Shown here in pieces: positions 58,907-64,000 of a stretch of 64,000 bases of DNA; within the stretch, counting starts at the first letter, position 1, and each line of letters starts with the position of its first letter. This stretch comes from a bacterium (lineage in GTDB: Bacteria; Bdellovibrionota_C; UBA2361; SZUA-149; JAEUWB01). The DNA is taken from contig JAEUWB010000003.1 of the NCBI GenBank assembly GCA_016786595.1, positions 124,001 to 188,000 of the forward strand, given 5' to 3'. The translations under genes were made by a program, and so were the position numbers. The notes under the pieces were generated by a model, which did not search any database, had not been told where the DNA came from, and saw nothing but the letters and a program-made list of their open reading frames with translations.

Positions 58907-61200
58907 TGAAGAAGTTATTTGTGTTGGCCCTATGTTGTTATGGCCTATTTTTTGCGCAGCTAGAATTTAGTGCTGCTGCTCCGCTAACAACGAAAAATGT
59001 GTCAATCAAGGATATTCGGCTTGTCGGCCTAAATAAAGTTGATGGTGAATCAGTGCTGGTGGGGATGAAAATCTCTAAAGGCATGACTCCTAATGCAGAA
59101 ACGATTGATGCTGAAATTAAGCGGATTTATCGCCTTGGTTTTTTTGATCAAGTCTCAGGGGCAGTTGATCAAGTTGGTAATTTTATTGTTACGCTTGTTG
59201 AGAAACCTTCGATTCGAAGAATTCTATTGGAAGGTAACGATGTAGTTAATGATGAAACATTAAAAGAAAAATTATTAATCCCCACGCGACGATTCCTTGA
59301 CCGCAAACAAATTAAAGCTGGAGTCGCAGAAGCAATGAAGTATTATGAAGGCCTGGGTAGAGCGGGAACTACAATTGAAGTAGAAGAGCAAGTTGTCGGC
59401 GAAAATGAAGTTGACCTCAAATACATAGTTAAAGAAGTAGATAAAAAAGTGATTCGAGAAATTGCTTTTGAAGGAAATCGCGCGTTTACAAGCGATGAAC
59501 TGGAGGATGAAATCGATACTGGAACTCATTCCTGGTGGATTTCGTGGTTGTCAGGCAGCGGAATTTTAAAGCAAGAGAAATTAGATAATGATGTAAAGAA
59601 ACTCGCGCGTTTTTACTTGAACCAAGGATATGCAGAGGTTAGTGTGGGAGAGCCCCGCATCAGCGAACTTGAAAATGGCATTAAGCTGACATTCCCCATT
59701 ACTGAGGGAGAACTTTTCACTTTTGGTGAAATAACTGCGCAGGGAGATTTGGTTGATGGTAGTCAGGAGCAGACTTTGACTGGAACAAAGGCGCTTAGTG
59801 GAGAAACTTTCTCGGTAGACAAGCTTAACCAAGATACTTTCACGGTATCTGAAAAATTTACTGATATTGGCTATGCTTTTGCTAACGTTGAGCCGGATAC
59901 TAAAATTATTCGTGAAACTAGAAGGGTTGATGTCACTTATCAGATTAGTAAGGGTAATTTAATTACGGTTAATCGCGTAAACGTTGCAGGTAACGATAAA
60001 ACTGCAGACAATGTAGTCCGTCGCCAGTTAAAAATTGCAGACCGAGATCTGTATTCTAGTTCTAAAGTAAAGCGCAGTGAGGAATTAATGCGGCGCACTG
60101 GTTATTTCACTGAGGCCTCGATTACGCCGCAATCTATCCCCAACAAGGATGAGGTTGATCTGAATGTGTTGGTTAAGGAAGGGCAAACGGGGTCATTTAG
60201 TGTGGGTGCTGGGATTAGTTCTGGCGAAGGCTTTATTTTTAACACCCGTTTTTCTGAGACCAATATGTTTGGTTCAGGAAATTCGCTTACCTTAAATTCC
60301 GATTTGGGTGATCGTAACGAAAACTATACAATTAGTTATGATAATCCGAGGATTAACGATACGTATCTTTCTGGTGGGCTAGATATTTTTTCCGCAAATC
60401 GTCGTTACGATACTTTTGAACGCAGGCAAACTGGTGGAAGTGTTACGCTTGGTTATCCGCTAGCTTTTCTTGGGTCAGAGGCTAAAGATGAAATTCGTTT
60501 TTCGACAACTTATCAACTAGCAAAGATCAAGATTCATCAAATTGAGGAAGATGCTCCGAGTTTAGTTAAGGATGCTGAAGGGGAGACGCTACTTTCTAGT
60601 ATTACCCCGAAGTTGTTACGTAATACGATTGACAACCCGTTGAACCCGGCCAGTGGGTCGAGGCAATTATTGCAGGTGGAGTATGCAGGCCTTGGTGGGG
60701 ACGAGGAGTTTTGGTTGGGGCAGGCGAGTAACACGATTTACTATCCGTTGATTGATACTGCAATTGGGCCGATTGTATTTTCGCAGCGTACGCGTTTTGA
60801 TTATGGCAAGGCTTATGGGGATAGTGACCGCTTATCGTTGTTTAGACGTTTTTTTGCAGGAGGCATAAATTCTGTGCGGGGTTTCGAGGCGCGTAAGCTT
60901 GGGCCGAGGGACACGAACGGGGAATTTTATGGTGGGGCGAAGCAGTTGATTGCAAATTTTGAAATGCTTTTTCCACTTGCTGCGGAAGTTGGGATCAAGG
61001 CGCTTGCGTTTTATGACATTGGCAATGCGTTTGATGATGATGAGAACTTGGAGGTTTCGGAATTGCGTCAAGCTGTAGGGGGAGGTATTCGTTGGACGTC
61101 GCCGATTGGGCCGATTCGTTTGGAGTTTGGTCATCCGCTTGACCGGAAGGAGGGCGACCGCAATTTCGTACCATACTTTTCTTTTGGCGCACCATTCTAG
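58906..61200 (+). CDS. bamA: Outer-membrane protein assembly factor BamA
   Basis: A protein of 764 residues from ATG 58906, in a TGATG overlap with the lolD stop (GTG 58903 is an alternative). Signal peptide to about residue 26. Five POTRA modules cover about residues 30-415, seen in the repeated IxxIxxxGNxxxxxxxL pattern (VIREIAFEGNRAFTSDE, VNRVNVAGNDKTADNVV). The C-terminal 16-strand barrel contains the conserved VRGF in INSVRGFEARKLGP (lid loop) and ends with aromatic Phe, as required for recognition by the machine itself. The only complete OMP-assembly gene in the window. Confidence 0.96.
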   Translation: MKKLFVLALCCYGLFFAQLEFSAAAPLTTKNVSIKDIRLVGLNKVDGESVLVGMKISKGMTPNAETIDAEIKRIYRLGFFDQVSGAVDQVGNFIVTLVEKPSIRRILLEGNDVVNDETLKEKLLIPTRRFLDRKQIKAGVAEAMKYYEGLGRAGTTIEVEEQVVGENEVDLKYIVKEVDKKVIREIAFEGNRAFTSDELEDEIDTGTHSWWISWLSGSGILKQEKLDNDVKKLARFYLNQGYAEVSVGEPRISELENGIKLTFPITEGELFTFGEITAQGDLVDGSQEQTLTGTKALSGETFSVDKLNQDTFTVSEKFTDIGYAFANVEPDTKIIRETRRVDVTYQISKGNLITVNRVNVAGNDKTADNVVRRQLKIADRDLYSSSKVKRSEELMRRTGYFTEASITPQSIPNKDEVDLNVLVKEGQTGSFSVGAGISSGEGFIFNTRFSETNMFGSGNSLTLNSDLGDRNENYTISYDNPRINDTYLSGGLDIFSANRRYDTFERRQTGGSVTLGYPLAFLGSEAKDEIRFSTTYQLAKIKIHQIEEDAPSLVKDAEGETLLSSITPKLLRNTIDNPLNPASGSRQLLQVEYAGLGGDEEFWLGQASNTIYYPLIDTAIGPIVFSQRTRFDYGKAYGDSDRLSLFRRFFAGGINSVRGFEARKLGPRDTNGEFYGGAKQLIANFEMLFPLAAEVGIKALAFYDIGNAFDDDENLEVSELRQAVGGGIRWTSPIGPIRLEFGHPLDRKEGDRNFVPYFSFGAPF

Positions 61201-61458
61201 GCCCCAGGCCCAGCCCAGCCCACTGGTGTCAGCCTGTTAAGAACATAAAGAGCAGGAATGGGCTAGATAAGACTAATTTGTAGTGCCCTTGATCGTATTT
61301 TGGTAACTTAAGCGAGATAAATCATGCCATGAAATTGTGAAAAGGAATTACGATTTTAAAACTAGACAAACTTACGAGAAAAAGCGCAAGATCAAGACAA
61401 GCCGGTGCACACTCGCGCAATCGGAGCATCAAAATACAACTTGAAAACCGCTAAATTG
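61201..61458. other. Intergenic gap between bamA and the RAYT gene
   Basis: A 258-base stretch with no open frame worth calling, between convergent ends. No terminator hairpin with a T-run is visible after bamA. I see nothing else in it. Confidence 0.6.
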
Positions 61459-62451
61459 CTAATAGTCGATATTATAGATTGAAGAGCGAGGGAATGATGT
61501 AGGCAAGTAAGCTCCCGATGGGTAGGTGAAGCTATAGTTTCCAAGCCTCCACTGTTCCCAGGCAACTGAGCATTTTTCGCAAAAATCTTTGTAGAGTTGG
61601 ATGAACGACTTTCTTAGTTCCAGGCAAGTAGAGATACAAATGACCCTTAGGCCGAATTCTTTAGGCTTATAGAATTTATAAGGGTTTTGTAAGGATAATA
61701 GTTTAGAGTCACTGAGTTTGAATTTAGGAGAGCCAGCTTTGATGCGCTCTTTTTCAAGAGTATGTAATCCAGTAACAAGCGTTTCCTTCAGTGTTTGATT
61801 AGAGAGGAGTTTAGTTTCTATAAAAGCTGATTTCCAGGCGAAAGGCTTAAAAACAATACTTCTTGACCTACCTGGAAGGTCATCTAGCATTTTGCATAGT
61901 TGTTCAATTTCTAATTGAGAGAAGGGTTTATTCGGCAGCTTCGATATATATCTGGAGCGAATATACTTATAACTATCGATGATCTCAATGTCCTTGCCTT
62001 CAGATAATGCTTTCCAAGAGCTAACCCCTGGCCAAGATTCAATTGAATTAACGACCCTTGCAGAGCAAGGGTTAGCGTAGAGATAAGCTAATTGCTTAAT
62101 ACAAGCTTCAGCATTAAGAATTTGAGCGGCATGGTAGCGTTGAGCCCAGATCTTAACATGTCTTTTACCTAAAAGCTTACAAACCATCTTAGCCAACTCT
62201 CCATTAAAGATATTCATGAAGTCTTTAACCCGAGCCGGGTCCCCTTGGGGCACGAGCACCATATGGTAATGATTCTGCAAGAAAATAAGTGCACAAATAG
62301 CTATGTCGCTACATTTTTCCTGGGCTAGTGATAAAACTCCAAGAATTAAACGATTAATATATTCATTTGGCACAAATGGTAGGCCCTCAGCCAAGCGATT
62401 TGTAATAAAATATACCCCTCCATGCTCATACCTTCTACGTGGATGTCCCAT
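61459..62451 (-). CDS. REP-associated tyrosine transposase-like protein (RAYT, Y1/IS200-type)
   Basis: A 330-residue protein whose N-terminal half is a Y1 transposase domain: start RRRYEHGGVYFITNRLAEG, catalytic H-x-H in LQNHYHMVLVPQ (about residues 55-66), and KQLAYLYANPCSARVV then ESWPGVSSW as in the family. The nucleophile Tyr should lie in the YLYANP or QRYHAAQ region; I cannot fix it. The C-terminal 180 residues are unrelated to classical IS200 TnpA (130-150 residues), as in RAYTs that process REP palindromes. No second transposase gene. Adjacent repeats at 62489 and 62506 fit a RAYT context. Confidence 0.85.
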   Translation of the reverse strand: MGHPRRRYEHGGVYFITNRLAEGLPFVPNEYINRLILGVLSLAQEKCSDIAICALIFLQNHYHMVLVPQGDPARVKDFMNIFNGELAKMVCKLLGKRHVKIWAQRYHAAQILNAEACIKQLAYLYANPCSARVVNSIESWPGVSSWKALSEGKDIEIIDSYKYIRSRYISKLPNKPFSQLEIEQLCKMLDDLPGRSRSIVFKPFAWKSAFIETKLLSNQTLKETLVTGLHTLEKERIKAGSPKFKLSDSKLLSLQNPYKFYKPKEFGLRVICISTCLELRKSFIQLYKDFCEKCSVAWEQWRLGNYSFTYPSGAYLPTSFPRSSIYNIDY

Positions 62452-62488
62452 AGAAAATTCCTCCTATTTTAATTTCTCTATGGTTATT

Positions 62489-62517
62489 TTCGGCCGTTTC
62501 AATCCACTTGTTGCGTC
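62489..62517. repeat. Short repeat upstream of the RAYT gene, shared with 36675
   Basis: This 29-base stretch matches 36675-36703 at 23 of 29 positions (TTCGGCCG and TTGTTGCGTC conserved). It lies 38 bases upstream of the transposase start and runs into the tandem duplication at 62506. Confidence 0.55.
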
Positions 62518-62651
62518 CCTATAGTTTTATTTCCATATTTACACTAGGTTACAACTCAGGATGACACCAGCGGGGCTAACTTGTTGCGTCCCTATAGTTT
62601 TATTTCCATATTTACACTAGGTTACAACTCAGGATGACACCAGCGGGGCTA
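62506..62651. repeat. Perfect 73-bp tandem duplication covering the start of the last gene
   Basis: Bases 62506-62578 are repeated exactly at 62579-62651; the unit runs from ACTTGTTGCGTCCC to the GGGGCTA after an ATG. Each copy contains the same ATG and first six codons (ATG at 62561 and 62634), but only the second copy continues into the open frame; the first yields a 19-codon leader ending in TAG. Confidence 0.95.
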
Positions 62652-64000
62652 AAATGGGGGCGGATTGCAGAACTGATGGTTCTGGTACCACTGATTTGCT
62701 GGTTCTGCTTCTATAACCTCGGAGCAGAATCATTCAAAACTACCGACGAAACCATCCACACTCGCGTCACTCAAGAAATGCTCCACTCCGGCAACCTACT
62801 CCAGCCAAGCTTCAACCACACCCCGTACCATAATAAACCACCATTCAAGATGTGGCTCTCCTTGATCCCCATGTGGTTAGGCCATGAAAGTAAATTCAGC
62901 TATAGATTTATCGACGCCGCTAGCGGCGCAGGAACTTTTTTCGCGATTTATTTAATCGCCCTACGCTGGTTCGGATCAGGCTTACTCGGGATATTTTCAG
63001 TCTGCGCACTGATCGGATCAAGAATCTTCGCCTTTTCTCACGGCTACCGCGTCGCCGTTCAAGACTCAATTGTAGTTTTTTTCACTACATTGGCAATTTA
63101 CTTAGGCTTTTCAGCGATTGAAAACTTGTCTACAAATCAAACACGCTCCAAGCAATTTGCGGCTTACTCTGGCATACTCGTCGGTTTATCTGTGCTCTCA
63201 AAAAGCGCATTCGGATATTACGCCTGGCTCGTCATTGCCTTATTTGTCTTGGCATACGGTTTATCGACAAAGCGCTATAAGGAAATTTTTCAATTATCAC
63301 TATGGGCAATAATTCCTTCAATTGTAATTCCAGCAATTTACCTGGTCCCTAGACTGCTTTTTATACCCGGCGTTTGGGAGACAATGGTCGGACAAGAATT
63401 AACCGAACGCTTCGAAGAAGGTTATCACAATGCAAACGATCGCTATTTTTACCTTAGGTTGATTTTTGTGCTTCGTGAAATTGTTCCACCCGTCTTACTT
63501 GGGGCAGGAATCCTCTTTGCCTTATCTGAGGTCTTGATCCGTAAAAATTACCGCTGGGCCGCAATCTTAATATGGGCCGCCTTTCCCATAGTATTTTTAA
63601 GCTTTTTACCATCACGCTTAGAACACTATATCGCGCCAAGTTTTCCCGCGCTGGCACTACTTGCTGGCCTAACAGTTAATCAAGCATTTAATTTACTTAA
63701 GCAAGGCATAACCCCCTGGATTAATGGAAACCCACGAGGCTCATTTAGCGCAGTAATTTGCGGAACAATCATACTTATCTACTGTGGAAAACTGTATAGC
63801 GAACATCTTCCAAAGTCAGCCGCGCGAATACTAAACCCACGTGGGCCAATTGCGCTCGATAGCGCAATGTACGACCTACATAACTTTTATAAAAAACAAC
63901 CCTCTACAGCCCCGGGGATTTTGATTGTAGACGCTCCAGAATTTAATCGTTTCGAATCAGTCTACCCCGGGTTAGTAGAAAAGCATTTTGTGCTTGATCC
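62634..64000 (+). CDS. PMT/ArnT-like membrane glycosyltransferase (partial, runs off the end)
   Basis: At least 455 codons, open to the end of the window. An N-terminal membrane helix is followed by TTDETIHTRVTQEML (the acidic pair of the first periplasmic loop) and YHNKPPFKMWLSLIP, the K-P-P block that follows it in ArnT/PMT enzymes (GT39/GT83). About nine further hydrophobic segments can be seen. The first ATG (62634) has no good ribosome site; ATG 62676 is an alternative after a G-rich stretch. Codon use shows more C-ending codons in the first 150 codons than in neighbours, a possible sign of a different origin. Acceptor unknown. Confidence 0.8.
   Translation, partial: MTPAGLKWGRIAELMVLVPLICWFCFYNLGAESFKTTDETIHTRVTQEMLHSGNLLQPSFNHTPYHNKPPFKMWLSLIPMWLGHESKFSYRFIDAASGAGTFFAIYLIALRWFGSGLLGIFSVCALIGSRIFAFSHGYRVAVQDSIVVFFTTLAIYLGFSAIENLSTNQTRSKQFAAYSGILVGLSVLSKSAFGYYAWLVIALFVLAYGLSTKRYKEIFQLSLWAIIPSIVIPAIYLVPRLLFIPGVWETMVGQELTERFEEGYHNANDRYFYLRLIFVLREIVPPVLLGAGILFALSEVLIRKNYRWAAILIWAAFPIVFLSFLPSRLEHYIAPSFPALALLAGLTVNQAFNLLKQGITPWINGNPRGSFSAVICGTIILIYCGKLYSEHLPKSAARILNPRGPIALDSAMYDLHNFYKKQPSTAPGILIVDAPEFNRFESVYPGLVEKHFVLD

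Noticed and set aside
56942-61200. lysS-lolC-lolD-bamA string as an unusual system
   Set aside because: The lol genes followed by bamA are a known envelope-biogenesis neighbourhood; overlaps are short and ordinary.

Overview
The window comes from an uncultivated-type, moderately AT-rich Gram-negative (diderm) bacterium. Outer-membrane biogenesis genes (lptF, lptG, lolC/E, lolD, bamA), several lipoproteins and a chaperone-usher pilus show this directly. The lineage cannot be fixed from sequence alone. A lolCD-bamA string, a LysW amino-acid pathway, an anaplerotic-looking type I glutamine synthetase and bS21 together suggest a deep-branching or deltaproteobacteria-like lineage; that is an inference.

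Left part (1-9.1 kb): nucleotide-sugar genes in one direction, namely the end of rmlA, rmlB, rmlD (dTDP-rhamnose), a mannose-1-phosphate guanylyltransferase, gmd and an rmd-like reductase (GDP-rhamnose or a related deoxysugar). They are broken only by a small toxin-antitoxin-like nucleotidyltransferase pair and a small membrane protein. The string runs without a gap into bioB, bioF and an alpha/beta hydrolase. On the opposite strand at 9.1-15.3 kb lie a PMT-type glycosyltransferase and a complete carrier-protein gene set lysW-lysX-lysY-lysZ-lysK, which makes lysine (or ornithine) on the LysW carrier. Divergent from lysW is a second biotin block: bioD, an active-site-complete ketoacyl synthase and an RBBP9-type hydrolase.

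Middle (17.9-47.6 kb): an AAA ATPase gene broken by one in-frame TGA, lptG/lptF, rpsU, a TPR lipoprotein, a pseudopilin-like protein, glutamine synthetase, an ABC transporter operon with two unknown genes, a second PMT glycosyltransferase followed by a stand-alone copy of its C-terminal domain, tRNA-Leu(CAA), a probable secreted HExxH toxin-like protein with neighbouring lipoproteins, plsC, a DUF3108 protein, an RNase II/R-family enzyme, queC and queE, a lipoprotein aminopeptidase, an SGNH hydrolase and an MBL hydrolase.

Right part (47.6-64 kb): tRNA-Leu(UAA) sits inside a 72-bp inverted repeat that carries copies of the tRNA 3' end. Then come a compact chaperone-usher pilus locus (two pilins, chaperone, usher), a periplasmic MsrB-MsrA fusion, an orphan amino-acid-type binding protein, an inositol-phosphatase-family enzyme, lysS, lolC/E-lolD-bamA, a RAYT-type transposase, and a third PMT-like glycosyltransferase whose promoter and first codons are tandemly duplicated. 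It runs off the end.

Most of the window is ordinary housekeeping. The accessory signals most worth following are the LysW operon with its internal hairpin, the HExxH protein with lipoprotein neighbours, the tRNA-flanking inverted repeat, the 66-bp near-perfect palindrome after queE, and the bioD-KAS-hydrolase block.
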